DNA of 37,050 bases. It comes from an uncultured Rhodospirillales bacterium (GTDB taxonomy: Bacteria > Pseudomonadota > Alphaproteobacteria > Acetobacterales > Acetobacteraceae). The translations under genes were made by a program, and so were the position numbers. The stretch covers positions 1 through 37,050 of the forward strand of contig CAITOL010000158.1 of the NCBI GenBank assembly GCA_903893975.1. The letters are read 5' to 3'. This document shows positions 1 through 8,246 of this stretch, in pieces; within the stretch, counting starts at the first letter, position 1, and the number at the start of each line of letters is the position of its first letter. Under the pieces are notes generated by a model. That model was given only the letters and a program-made list of their open reading frames with translations. It was not told the origin of the DNA and ran no database searches.

Positions 1-408
1 GCCGCCCCCAGCGTGGCAGCACCGCCGGCCGCCCATGTCGCGGCGCCACCCGCCAAGCCAGCCGCGGCCCCGGTCCACACCGCCGCATCGGCCCCGGTTG
101 TGACCAAACCCGCCATCGCCCCGGTGCCCGCCGCGCCGGCCGCCGCCGCCAAGCCCGCTGCCGGCGGCCATTCGGTGCAACTCGCGGCATTGGTGTCCGA
201 ACAGGCGGCGCAGGCTGAATGGGACCGCATCGCCAAGAAATCCCCAGCCTTGTTCGCCGGCCACAAGCCCGCGATCACCAAGTTTGAGCGCGACGGCAAA
301 ACCTTCTGGCGCCTGCGCACCACCGGCTTCGCTGACCCGGCACAAGCCGCCGCATTCTGCAACAAAGCAAAAGCGGACGGCCTGGCCTGCCTGCCGGAAA
401 AAGGCTAA
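1..408 (+). CDS. SPOR-domain protein (C-terminal part, 5' end outside window)
   Basis: The reading frame is open from the first base and stops at TAA 406-408, so only the C-terminal part is visible. The visible product starts with about 50 residues of Ala/Pro-rich, low-complexity linker. It ends in a compact domain of about 75 residues beginning near the motif HSVQLAAL, with later FWRLRTTGF and an AAAFCNKAKADGLAC segment. That is the layout of a SPOR (sporulation-related repeat) domain, which binds denuded peptidoglycan glycan strands at the division septum. SPOR proteins are normally anchored by an N-terminal membrane segment, which here would lie outside the window. A GTG at 13 is in frame but is very unlikely to be the true start, because the linker already runs through it. 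Family call good, specific role unknown. Confidence 0.8.
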   Translation, partial: AAPSVAAPPAAHVAAPPAKPAAAPVHTAASAPVVTKPAIAPVPAAPAAAAKPAAGGHSVQLAALVSEQAAQAEWDRIAKKSPALFAGHKPAITKFERDGKTFWRLRTTGFADPAQAAAFCNKAKADGLACLPEKG

Positions 409-501
409 CCGCGCCGGGCCAAACGGCCTGCGGTCAATGACCAGCTTTTCGGATCGGACGTTCCCGCCTAGGCTGGGGCGATAAGAACCGAGGAGCGCGC
501 C

Positions 502-1278
502 ATGAACTATGAATTCTGCACCGTTCAGGACGAGGGCCGGGTGCGCATCGTCACCCTCAACCGGCCAGAGGTGATGAACGCTCTGCATGGCGATTGCCAT
601 GTGGAACTCGACGCGATCTGGAACGAATTCGCCGCGCGCGATGATCTGTGGGTCGGCATCATCACCGGCGCGGGCGACCGCGCATTCTGCGCCGGCAACG
701 ACCTGAAAGTGCAGGCCGCCGGCAAGCGCAAGCCCTGGCAGGCCAGCGGCTTCGCCGGGCTGACCCACCGCATGGACCTGGACAAACCGCTGATCGCGGC
801 GGTGAATGGTTGGGCGATGGGCGGTGGGTTTGAAATCGCTTTGGCCTGCGACATCATCGTGGCGGCGGAAAACGCGTTGTTCGCGCTGCCGGAACCGCGC
901 GTGGGCCTGATCGCCGGCGCCGGCGGGGTGCACCGCCTGCCGCGCCAGATCCCGCAAAAGCTCGCTATGGGCATGATCCTCACCGGCCGCCGCGTGCCGG
1001 CGGCGGAAGGCAAGGAACTGGGATTCGTCAACGAGGTCGTCCCGGTCGGCCAGGCTTTGGCCGGGGCGAAACGCTGGGCGGCGCAAATCCTGGAATGCTC
1101 CCCGATGGCGGTGCGCGCGTCCAAACAGGCCGCCTATCGCGGGCTGGAAGAAGCCAACCTCGCCACCGCCTTGCAAACCCTCTACCCCGCGCAGCAGGCC
1201 AATGCCGCAAGCGCCGATTATATCGAAGGCCCGAAGGCATTTGCCGAAAAGCGCAAGCCGAACTGGCAGAACAAGTAG
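502..1278 (+). CDS. Crotonase-family enoyl-CoA hydratase/isomerase
   Basis: The 258-residue product is of normal length for the crotonase superfamily. The oxyanion-hole segments are visible as FCAGNDLK (about 62-69) and NGWAMGGGFE (about 102-111). Both acidic residues used by true enoyl-CoA hydratases are present and 20 residues apart, as in rat mitochondrial hydratase: Glu111 (in GGFEIAL) and Glu131 (in LPEPRVG). A hydratase-type syn addition of water to a 2-enoyl-CoA is therefore plausible. The acyl substrate cannot be read from sequence. ATG 502 is preceded by a GAGGAG Shine-Dalgarno sequence. The gene stands alone between the SPOR gene and an amino acid transporter, so context does not name a pathway. 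A CaiD-like carnitinyl-CoA dehydratase is an alternative. Confidence 0.88.
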   Translation: MNYEFCTVQDEGRVRIVTLNRPEVMNALHGDCHVELDAIWNEFAARDDLWVGIITGAGDRAFCAGNDLKVQAAGKRKPWQASGFAGLTHRMDLDKPLIAAVNGWAMGGGFEIALACDIIVAAENALFALPEPRVGLIAGAGGVHRLPRQIPQKLAMGMILTGRRVPAAEGKELGFVNEVVPVGQALAGAKRWAAQILECSPMAVRASKQAAYRGLEEANLATALQTLYPAQQANAASADYIEGPKAFAEKRKPNWQNK

Positions 1279-1350
1279 TTGGCGACAAATAGCGCATAGG
1301 CAAATCGGCCCCGGTCGCGTAGCGTCCGCCGGTATTTTCTGGAGGACGCT

Positions 1351-2199
1351 ATGATCCGCTTACCCCGCCTGCTGGCGCTCGCCGCCTTCGCCGTTGCCCC
1401 GCTGGCCTTCGCCGCACCCGCTTCGGCGAAAGACTGGAAGACCGTGACCATCGCCACCGAAGGCGCCTTCATGCCCTATAACGGGCACGACGCCAGCGGC
1501 AAGCTGGTCGGGTTTGAAATCGACCTGATCGCCGATCTGTGCGCCCGGATGAAAATCACCTGCAACGTCATCGCGCAGGATTGGGACGGCATCATCCCCG
1601 GCCTGAACGCGGGCAAGTTCGACGCGATCATGTCGGCGATGAGCATCACCCCGAAGCGGATGGAGGTGATCACCTTCTCCCGCCCCTATACCCAGTCGCC
1701 CTCCACCTTCGCGGTGCTGAAGGACGGCCCGCTGGCCAATCTGCCGGTCAACCGCCTGTCGCTCGATGATGAAGCGGCCACCGAAGCGGCGGTGAAAGTG
1801 TTGACGCCGCTGCTGAAGGGCAAGGTGGTCGGGGTGCAGGTCTCCACCATTCAGGCCGACCTGCTGGCGAAATACTTCAAGGGCGTGGTTGAAGTCCGCA
1901 CCTACAAAACGACCGAAGAACATGACCTCGACCTGCAAGCCGGGCGGGTGGATGCGGTCATCGGCTCCACCTCCTACTTCGTCTCCACCCTGGCCAAGCC
2001 GGGCGGCGACAAGGTGAAGCTCGCCGGCCCGCTCTTCACCGGCGGCCTGCTCGGCAAGGGCGCGGGCGTCGGCCTGCGCAAGGCTGATACCGATTTGCAG
2101 GCGATGTTCACCACCGCGATCAACGCTGCCCTGGCCGATGGCACGATCAAGAAATTGTCGTTGCAGTGGTTCAAGACCGATATCAGCCCAGCCAACTGA
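1351..2199 (+). CDS. Periplasmic amino acid-binding protein of an ABC transporter
   Basis: This 282-residue protein starts with a clear Sec signal peptide: Arg near the start, a hydrophobic Leu/Ala core, and a likely cut after PASA near residue 26. The mature part has the type-3 solute-binding fold seen in HisJ/ArgT/octopine-binding proteins. It shows TEGAFMPYNGHDASGKLVGFEIDL at the first lobe, DWDGIIPGLNAGKFDAIMSAMSITPKR for ligand binding, and a C-terminal TIKKLSLQWF. It should deliver a polar, probably basic, amino acid or an opine-like compound to the membrane complex encoded next. ATG 1351 follows a GGAGG box with good spacing. It heads a four-gene transport operon, with the first permease 12 bp downstream. 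Exact ligand unknown. Confidence 0.92.
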   Translation: MIRLPRLLALAAFAVAPLAFAAPASAKDWKTVTIATEGAFMPYNGHDASGKLVGFEIDLIADLCARMKITCNVIAQDWDGIIPGLNAGKFDAIMSAMSITPKRMEVITFSRPYTQSPSTFAVLKDGPLANLPVNRLSLDDEAATEAAVKVLTPLLKGKVVGVQVSTIQADLLAKYFKGVVEVRTYKTTEEHDLDLQAGRVDAVIGSTSYFVSTLAKPGGDKVKLAGPLFTGGLLGKGAGVGLRKADTDLQAMFTTAINAALADGTIKKLSLQWFKTDISPAN

Positions 2200-2211
2200 G
2201 CCGGCGCGGTC

Positions 2212-2952
2212 GTGCCTGATATGCTTGCAAGCCTGACGCTGCTGGGCTTCGGCCCAACCGGCTGGGGGCTGCAATTATTGCGCGCGACCGCGATGACGCT
2301 AGCCGTGTCGATGGCGGCCTATGCCGTCGGCATGGCCTTTGGCGCGCTGGGCGCCTGGGCCAAGCTGGCAGGCCGGCGGCCGGCGCGGCTGCTGGCGGAA
2401 GCCTACACCACCATCCTGCGCGGCATTCCCGATCTGCTGGTGATCTATCTGTTCTATTTCGGCGGCAGCCAGGTGCTCACCGCCCTCGGCCACGCTTTCG
2501 GCGGGGAGGGGTTTTTTGGCCTCAACGGCTTCACCGTCGGTATGCTCGCCGTTGGCACCGTCTCCGGCGCCTATCAGACCGAGGTGCTGCGCGCCGGCTA
2601 TCTCGCCGTGCCCAAGGGCGAAATCGAAGCCGCCCGCATGGCCGGCATGGGGCGGTTGCTGATGCTGCGCCGGATTATCTTCCCGCGCGTGCTGCGCTTC
2701 GCCCTGCCGGGCATGGGCAATGTCTGGCAGCAGGTGCTGAAGGAATCGACGCTGATTTCTGTCACCGGCCTGGTGGAACTGATGCGCCAGATCCATATCG
2801 GCGCCGGCTCCACCCATGATGCCTTCGCCTTCTATCTATGCGGCTTCGCGCTCTATCTGGCGCTAACCACCCTGTCCGGCTTGGTGTTCCGCGCCTGGGA
2901 AGGCTGGTCGATCAAAGGTGAGCCGCGCGTGGCCGGGCGCATGGCAGCCTGA
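2212..2952 (+). CDS. Amino acid ABC transporter permease (HisQ-like)
   Basis: The 246-residue inner-membrane protein has several hydrophobic segments and the ABC permease EAA loop. That loop is visible as EAARMAGMGRLLMLRRIIFPR followed by ALPGMGN at about residues 140-170, and it docks on the ATPase. It belongs to the HisQ/HisM permease family and should pair with the next permease. I chose GTG 2212, 12 bp after the binding-protein stop. An in-frame ATG at 2221 is an equal alternative and would remove three residues. Neither has a strong Shine-Dalgarno sequence, so translation may be coupled to the upstream gene. Confidence 0.9.
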   Translation: MPDMLASLTLLGFGPTGWGLQLLRATAMTLAVSMAAYAVGMAFGALGAWAKLAGRRPARLLAEAYTTILRGIPDLLVIYLFYFGGSQVLTALGHAFGGEGFFGLNGFTVGMLAVGTVSGAYQTEVLRAGYLAVPKGEIEAARMAGMGRLLMLRRIIFPRVLRFALPGMGNVWQQVLKESTLISVTGLVELMRQIHIGAGSTHDAFAFYLCGFALYLALTTLSGLVFRAWEGWSIKGEPRVAGRMAA

Positions 2953-2954
2953 GC

Positions 2955-3644
2955 ATGGACACAACCTTCCTGCTCGACACGTTGGGCCAACTGCTCAGCG
3001 GCCTGCCGCTGACGCTGGAGCTGGCCGGCATTTCCATCACCGCCGGCATGGTGCTGGCCACCGCCCTGGCCCTGTTGCGCACCGGGCCGCGGCCAGGGGC
3101 GTGGTTCGTGCGCGGCTATGTCTATGTGCTGCGCGGCACGCCGCTGCTGTTGCAGATTTTCCTGATCTATTACGGCCTCGGCCAGTTCGACTGGGTGCGC
3201 CACAGCCTGCTCTGGCCGTTCCTGCGCCAGCCTTATTGGTGCGCCATCCTCGCGCTGACCCTGAACACCGCCGCCTATGGCTCGGAGATCATCCGCGGCG
3301 GCCTGCAAGCCGTGCCCGCCGGGGCAGTGGAGGCGGGCAGGGCGGCCGGCATGTCGCGCCGCCTGCTCTATCGCCGCATCGTGCTGCCGCTGGCCTTGCG
3401 GCAGGCTTTGCCGGCCTACAGCAACGAAATGATTTCGATGATCAAAGCCACCTCGCTCGCCTCCATCGTCACCATGATGGAACTCAGCGGCATCGCCTAC
3501 GCCATCATCTCGGAAACCTACCGCGCGTTGGAGGTGTTTCTCTGCGCCGGCGCCATCTACCTCACGCTCACCTTTCTGCTCAGCCGGGCGGTTGCGTTCG
3601 CGGAAGCCTGGCTGAACCCCCATTTGCGTGCCGGAACCCCATGA
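2955..3644 (+). CDS. Amino acid ABC transporter permease (HisM-like)
   Basis: This 229-residue integral membrane protein is the second permease of the operon. It carries an EAA loop (EAGRAAGMSRRLLYRRIVLPLALRQALP, about 120-150) and multiple hydrophobic helices. The start lies two bases after the stop of the first permease. Its own stop TGA (3642-3644) overlaps the ATG of the ATPase gene as ATGA, a classic translational-coupling junction. The family pattern is that two different permeases form a heterodimer through which the amino acid passes. Confidence 0.92.
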   Translation: MDTTFLLDTLGQLLSGLPLTLELAGISITAGMVLATALALLRTGPRPGAWFVRGYVYVLRGTPLLLQIFLIYYGLGQFDWVRHSLLWPFLRQPYWCAILALTLNTAAYGSEIIRGGLQAVPAGAVEAGRAAGMSRRLLYRRIVLPLALRQALPAYSNEMISMIKATSLASIVTMMELSGIAYAIISETYRALEVFLCAGAIYLTLTFLLSRAVAFAEAWLNPHLRAGTP

Positions 3645-4426
3645 CCGCCCCCCCTCCGACCATCACCCTGACCGATATCCGCAAAACCTTCGGCACGCTG
3701 AATGTGCTGAAGGGCATTTCCCTGACAGCGCATGAGGGGGAGGTGATCAGCATTATCGGTGCCTCCGGCTCCGGCAAATCCACCTTGCTGCGCTGCATCC
3801 CGCTGCTGGAAGTGCCGGATAGCGGCACGATCGCCATTGGCGGCGAGGTGGTGCGGATGAAAACCCGCGCCGGCCACCCGGTCCCGGCCGACACCGCCCA
3901 GGTCAACCGGCTGCGCGCCTCGTTTGGCTTCGTTTTCCAGAACTTCAACCTCTGGGCGCATATGACGGTGCTGCAAAACATCATCGAAGCGCCGGTGCAT
4001 GTGCAACGCCGCCCGCGGGCGGAAGCGGTGGCGGAGGCCGAGGCGCTGCTGGAAAAAGTCGGGCTGGCCGACAAGCGCGGTGCCTATCCAGCGCAACTCT
4101 CCGGCGGGCAACAACAACGCGTCGCCATCGCCCGCGCTCTGGCCATGCGCCCGCGCGCGCTGTTGTTCGATGAGCCGACCTCCGCGCTCGATCCGGAATT
4201 GGTGGGCGAAGTGCTGCGCGTCATCGCCGGCCTCGCCTCCGAGGGGCGGACGATGCTGATCGTCACGCATGAAATGGCCTTCGCCGCCGATGTTTCCACC
4301 CGCGCCATTTTCCTGCATGATGGCCAGATCGAAGAACAAGGCCCGCCGGCGCAGGTGTTCAACACGCCGCAATCGGACCGCACCCGCGCCTTCATCGCCC
4401 GGCATTTAAACCGCCACAGCACGTAA
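3641..4426 (+). CDS. Amino acid ABC transporter ATP-binding protein (HisP-like)
   Basis: The 261-residue ATPase shows all expected motifs in order. These are Walker A GASGSGKST (about 40-48), a Q-loop around FVFQNFNLW, the ABC signature LSGGQQQR, Walker B ALLFDEPTSALDPE, and the switch histidine in IVTHEM. It hydrolyses ATP to drive uptake of the amino acid delivered by the upstream binding protein. The reading frame stays open far upstream inside the permease gene. I chose ATG 3641 because it gives a standard HisP-type N-terminus and forms a 4-bp ATGA overlap with the permease stop. Confidence 0.94.
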   Translation: MTAPPPTITLTDIRKTFGTLNVLKGISLTAHEGEVISIIGASGSGKSTLLRCIPLLEVPDSGTIAIGGEVVRMKTRAGHPVPADTAQVNRLRASFGFVFQNFNLWAHMTVLQNIIEAPVHVQRRPRAEAVAEAEALLEKVGLADKRGAYPAQLSGGQQQRVAIARALAMRPRALLFDEPTSALDPELVGEVLRVIAGLASEGRTMLIVTHEMAFAADVSTRAIFLHDGQIEEQGPPAQVFNTPQSDRTRAFIARHLNRHST

Positions 4427-4467
4427 CCGCATTGCCGCCGCACCCTGCGCCGTGGCACACAGCGCAT

Positions 4468-5436
4468 ATGCTTACACGTCGCACCGCCTTCGCCCTGCCG
4501 ATTCTCCTTGCCACCCCGGCCACCGCCGCAACCTACGCCAATGGCGGCGATTGGAACGGTTTTATCGCGGGCGTTAAGGCCGATGCGCGCAAGCTCGGCA
4601 TTCGGCCTGCGACGCTGGATCGCGCCTTCGCGCATATCAAGCTCAACCAACGCGTGATCGACCTCGACCACCGCCAGCCCGAATTCACCCTGACCTGGGC
4701 GCAGTACCGCGACCGCATCGTCTCCAAGGAGCGCATCGCGCGTGGCCGCGAAGCCTATGCCCGGCATCGGGAGTTGCTGGCCAAAGTCTGCGCGCATTAC
4801 CACGTGCCGCCCAACCCGATTGTCGGCATCTGGGGCCTGGAATCGGATTTCGGTCGCGACAGCGGCGGCTTCAACGTCATCGAGGCGCTGGCCACCCTCG
4901 CCTGGGAAGGCCGCCGCGCCGCGTTCTTTCGCGGCGAGTTGATGGACGCGCTGAAAATCCTCGATGCCGGGGATATCGCGCCGGAAAAAATGCTCGGCAG
5001 CTACGCTGGGGCGATGGGGCAGGGGCAGTTCATGCCCGACAGCTTCCTGAAATACGCCGTCAGCTGGGATGGCCACGGCAAGCGCGACCTGTGGGGCAAT
5101 TACGGCGATGTGTTCGCCTCCATCACCAATTACCTGGCCAAATCCGGCTACACCGACCGGCTGCCCTGGGGCATGAAGGTCACGGTCAAGCCCGGCTTCG
5201 ATGCCGAGGGCACCGGGCACGACACGCGCAAGCCGGTCAGCGAATGGGCGCGCCGGGGGGTGGAGGTGCCGCGCAGCCTGGCGCCGGATGTGCAGGCGGC
5301 GGTGATCCTGCCCGGCGGCCGGGACAGCGATATTTTTCTGGTCGTGCAGCCCAACCACCTCGCGGTGCGGCGCTATAACCCGTCGGATTTCTATGTGCTG
5401 TCGGTCGGCCTGATCGGGGACGCGGTGACGGCATGA
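4468..5436 (+). CDS. MltB-family lytic murein transglycosylase
   Basis: The product, 322 residues from ATG 4468, cleaves peptidoglycan glycan strands with formation of 1,6-anhydro-MurNAc ends. The family (SLT_2/MltB) is recognised by IWGLESDFGR, in which Glu125 is the expected catalytic acid/base. Other landmarks are GSYAGAMGQGQFMPDSFLKYA and the DLWGNYGDVFASITNYLAK segment. I chose ATG 4468 over an in-frame TTG at 4432 because it places a signal peptide at the very N-terminus (twin-Arg-containing MLTRRTAF, then a hydrophobic stretch ending near ATPATAA). No lipobox Cys is present, so it is likely periplasmic and soluble. The stop overlaps the start of the rlpA-like gene as ATGA, so the two murein enzymes are probably co-translated. 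Confidence 0.92.
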   Translation: MLTRRTAFALPILLATPATAATYANGGDWNGFIAGVKADARKLGIRPATLDRAFAHIKLNQRVIDLDHRQPEFTLTWAQYRDRIVSKERIARGREAYARHRELLAKVCAHYHVPPNPIVGIWGLESDFGRDSGGFNVIEALATLAWEGRRAAFFRGELMDALKILDAGDIAPEKMLGSYAGAMGQGQFMPDSFLKYAVSWDGHGKRDLWGNYGDVFASITNYLAKSGYTDRLPWGMKVTVKPGFDAEGTGHDTRKPVSEWARRGVEVPRSLAPDVQAAVILPGGRDSDIFLVVQPNHLAVRRYNPSDFYVLSVGLIGDAVTA

Positions 5437-6365
5437 AAAAGGCCCTCGCGCTCTCCCTCGTGCTGCTGCTGGCCGGTTGCGGCGCGCAGGGGTTTTTTGA
5501 ACGCTATTTCCGCCGCCCCGGCCCGTCGGTGCCGACCTATCTGGTGGGCGAGCCGTATGCGATCAACGGCGTGTGGCAATACCCGCGCGAAGATTTCCAG
5601 TTCAACGAAACCGGGCTGGCGCGGCTGGCCGGCGGCCATGCCAGCCGCACCGCCAGTGGTGAGCCCTTCGACCAGACCGCCCTGGCCGCCGCGCACCGCA
5701 CCTTGCCGCTGCCGTCGATCGTGCGGGTGACCAATCTGGAAAACGGGCGGCAGGTGCTGCTGCGGCTGAATGATCGTGGGCCGGACGCGATCGGCCGCAT
5801 GCTGGAACTGACCGCCGGCGCCGGGCGCGCGCTGGGCGTGACCAACCCTGATGCCACCAAGGTGCGGGTGGAAGTGCTGGAAGCCGAAAGCAAAGCCGCG
5901 ATTGCCGAGGTGCAGGGCAACCCGGCCGCGCCACCATCCGCCGCCGCCGCCACCGCGCCGCAGGTGACCGCAGCCCCCAAAGGCGGGGTGCAGGCCGAAA
6001 GCCTGGCGCCACCGAGCGGTGCGGCCAGCACCGCCGGCCGCACCGCCGCCCCGGCGCGCGCCGTGCTGTCCGCCAGCCAGCCCGGCGCGGCGCTGGAGAA
6101 GGTCGATGGCACCGTGCGGCTGGTCAGCCCGCATAATGCCAGCCTGACGGTGGAATGCGGCAGCTTCGGCAACCCCGAATACGGCAACATCCTGCGCGCC
6201 CGGCTGGCCCAGTACGGCGCCAGGCTGGAAACCGACTACAACGCCCCGCGCGACCGCGCTTATTTCGTGCGCGTCGGGCATTTCAATACCGCCGCCGATG
6301 CGGATGCCATGCTGGACCGGCTGCTACGCGCCGGTATCGCTGGCGCGCATGTGGTTGTAGAATGA
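5433..6365 (+). CDS. rlpA: RlpA-like septal lytic transglycosylase lipoprotein with C-terminal SPOR domain
   Basis: This 310-residue lipoprotein has a lipobox LLLAGC with Cys16 as the likely acylated residue. A double-psi beta-barrel spans about residues 45-155, then an Ala/Pro linker, then a C-terminal SPOR domain (about 235-310). Residues aligned with the P. aeruginosa RlpA active site are present with the right spacing: Glu77, Asp80 and His88 in the TASGEPFD...AHRTLP region. An NDRGP motif follows. The usual ASWYG segment ahead of them reads ARLAG, which is unusual. The expected role is cutting denuded glycan strands at the septum. ATGA overlaps join it to the MltB gene before and the carboxypeptidase gene after. 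Confidence 0.88.
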   Translation: MKKALALSLVLLLAGCGAQGFFERYFRRPGPSVPTYLVGEPYAINGVWQYPREDFQFNETGLARLAGGHASRTASGEPFDQTALAAAHRTLPLPSIVRVTNLENGRQVLLRLNDRGPDAIGRMLELTAGAGRALGVTNPDATKVRVEVLEAESKAAIAEVQGNPAAPPSAAAATAPQVTAAPKGGVQAESLAPPSGAASTAGRTAAPARAVLSASQPGAALEKVDGTVRLVSPHNASLTVECGSFGNPEYGNILRARLAQYGARLETDYNAPRDRAYFVRVGHFNTAADADAMLDRLLRAGIAGAHVVVE

Positions 6366-7615
6366 CCGCCCCAGCCGGAAGCTTGACGATGCCCGCACGC
6401 CGCACCCTTTTGCTTGCCTCCGTCGCCCTCGCGCCGGCCGCGGCGTTTGCCCAAACGCCGAAAAAGCCGCCGGCCCGCCCGGCCGCCGCCGCGCCGCGCC
6501 CGCGCAAGCCGGCGGAGGCGGTGGCGACCGGCAGCCCGGCGCAAACCCCGCTCGGCCCGGTGGATACGGCGGCCAAATTCGCCGTCATTCTCGACCACAC
6601 CACCGGTGCGACGCTGCTGGACAAAGATGCCGATGCCTCGATGGTGCCGTCATCGATGACCAAGCTGATGACCGCCTATATCGTCTACGGCATGCTGAAA
6701 GCGGGCCGGCTGAAGCTGGACCAGGAACTGCCGGTCAGCGAAAAAGCCTGGCGCATGCAGGGCAGCAAAATGTTCGTCGGCATCGGCTCCCAGGTGAAGG
6801 TCGAGGACCTGATTCGCGGCATGATCGTGCAGTCCGGCAACGATGCCTGCATCGTGCTGGCGGAGGCGATTGCCGGGTCCGAGGAACAATTCGCCGAGCT
6901 GATGAACGCCAAGGCCAAGGAGCTCGGCCTGCAACAGAGCAATTTCCGCAATTCCACCGGCTGGCCTGACCCGCAGCACCGGATGAGCGCACGCGATATC
7001 GCCGTGGTCGCGCGCCGGCTGATTACCGAATTCCCGGAATATTACAAATATGATTCCGAAAAGTCGTTCAAATACAACAATATCGACCAGCAGAACCGCA
7101 ATACGCTGGTGCAGAAGAACCTCGCCGACGGGCTGAAGACCGGCCACACCGAAGAAGGTGGCTACGGGCTGGTGGCGAGCGCGGAGCGGCGCGGGCGGCG
7201 GGTGATCGTGGTGCTGAACGGCATGACCAGCATGCACCAGCGCGGCGAGGAAGGCGAAAAGCTGCTGGAATGGGCGTTTCGCGAGTGGGAGAACGTGAAC
7301 CTGTTCACCGCCGCGGATACGGTGGAGAAAATCCCGGTCGATCTCGGCACCGCCCCCACCGTGCCGCTGGTCACCGGGCGCGACGTGGTGCTGACCTTGC
7401 CGCGCAACTGGCGCACCACGCTGAAAGTCTCGCTGAGCTACGAGGCGCCGGTGCGCGCCCCGGTGCAGCGCGGCAGCCAGTTGGGCAGCCTCGCCGTGCA
7501 TGGCGCGGGGGTGCCGGACACCGAAATTCCGCTGCTGGCCGGCGCTGACGTGCCGCGCCTGGGCCTGCCCGGCCGGGCGATGGCGGTGCTGTCGCGCTAC
7601 ATGGGCGGGCGCTAG
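6362..7615 (+). CDS. D-alanyl-D-alanine carboxypeptidase (PBP5/6 family, DacA/DacC-like)
   Basis: The 417-residue serine DD-carboxypeptidase removes the terminal D-Ala from peptidoglycan stem peptides in the periplasm. The three penicillin-binding motifs are visible: SMTK (Ser98 to Lys101), SGN (158-160) and KTG (259-261). A secretion signal lies at about residues 11-31 and ends in PAAAFAQ. The ATG at 6362 forms an ATGA overlap with the rlpA stop. A second ATG at 6389, with GGAAG about 8 bases before it, gives a shorter signal peptide and may be the true start. The C-terminal part (about 310-417) matches the beta-rich PBP5 C-terminal domain in position. It ends at TAG, a few bases before tmk. 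Confidence 0.93.
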   Translation: MTAPAGSLTMPARRTLLLASVALAPAAAFAQTPKKPPARPAAAAPRPRKPAEAVATGSPAQTPLGPVDTAAKFAVILDHTTGATLLDKDADASMVPSSMTKLMTAYIVYGMLKAGRLKLDQELPVSEKAWRMQGSKMFVGIGSQVKVEDLIRGMIVQSGNDACIVLAEAIAGSEEQFAELMNAKAKELGLQQSNFRNSTGWPDPQHRMSARDIAVVARRLITEFPEYYKYDSEKSFKYNNIDQQNRNTLVQKNLADGLKTGHTEEGGYGLVASAERRGRRVIVVLNGMTSMHQRGEEGEKLLEWAFREWENVNLFTAADTVEKIPVDLGTAPTVPLVTGRDVVLTLPRNWRTTLKVSLSYEAPVRAPVQRGSQLGSLAVHGAGVPDTEIPLLAGADVPRLGLPGRAMAVLSRYMGGR

Positions 7616-7622
7616 GCGCGAC

Positions 7623-8246
7623 GTGGGCGCGCGCGGCCGGTTCATCACGTTTGAAGGCGGGGAGGGGGCGGGGAAATCCACCCAGATCCGCCACCTCGCC
7701 CGTTTTCTGCAAGCGCAGGGCCGGCAGGTGGTGCTGACGCGGGAGCCGGGTGGTTCCCCCGGCGCGGAAATCCTGCGCAATCTGGTGCTGCATGGCGGGC
7801 ACGACTGGGCGCCGCAGGCGGAAATCCTGCTGCATTTCGCCATCCGCGCCGAACACATCGCCCGCACCATCCGCCCGGCGCTGGATCGCGGCGACTGGGT
7901 GCTGTGTGACCGGTATTACGACAGCACCATGGTCTATCAGGGCGACGGCCAGGGCGGCGACCGTGACAGCATCACCCAACTCTCCGCCATGATGGGGCTG
8001 GTGCCGGATCTGACCCTGGTGCTGGAAGTGCCGGTGGCGACGTCGTTGGCTCGGCTCGCCCTGCGCGGCCAGGGAACGGACCGGTATGAGCGGCTGGGCG
8101 CGCCATTTTTCGAGACCGTGCGGCTGGGCTTCCGCCGCATCGTGGCCGACAACCCCGCCCGCTGCGTGCTGGTGCCGGCCGACCTGGCCGAAGCGCTGCT
8201 GGCCGACCAACTGGCCGCCATCACCCGCGACCGCCTGCTGGCATGA
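7623..8246 (+). CDS. tmk: Thymidylate kinase
   Basis: The 207-residue enzyme phosphorylates dTMP to dTDP using ATP, an essential step in dTTP synthesis. The P-loop is EGGEGAGKST (about 11-20). The substrate-binding DR motif appears as LCDRYYDSTMVYQG, and further conserved elements include TREPGG. The frame is open for more than 100 bases upstream, overlapping the carboxypeptidase gene. GTG 7623 gives the normal N-terminus just before the first beta strand (RFITFEGG). The stop overlaps the start of holB as ATGA, which agrees with the common alphaproteobacterial tmk-holB pairing. Confidence 0.95.
   Translation: MGARGRFITFEGGEGAGKSTQIRHLARFLQAQGRQVVLTREPGGSPGAEILRNLVLHGGHDWAPQAEILLHFAIRAEHIARTIRPALDRGDWVLCDRYYDSTMVYQGDGQGGDRDSITQLSAMMGLVPDLTLVLEVPVATSLARLALRGQGTDRYERLGAPFFETVRLGFRRIVADNPARCVLVPADLAEALLADQLAAITRDRLLA

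Noticed and set aside
409-501. A terminator after the SPOR gene
   Set aside because: Only a short GGCC-AAAC-GGCC stem is present, with no T-run. It is too common in GC-rich DNA to call.
1360-2274. A 304-codon minus-strand frame opposite the amino acid-binding protein
   Set aside because: It is an antisense shadow. The plus-strand gene has a signal peptide, binding motifs, a good ribosome-binding site and operon context.
2918-3640. Upstream extension of the ABC ATPase frame
   Set aside because: It lies wholly within the second permease gene and encodes Arg/His-rich nonsense. ATG 3641 gives the normal N-terminus.
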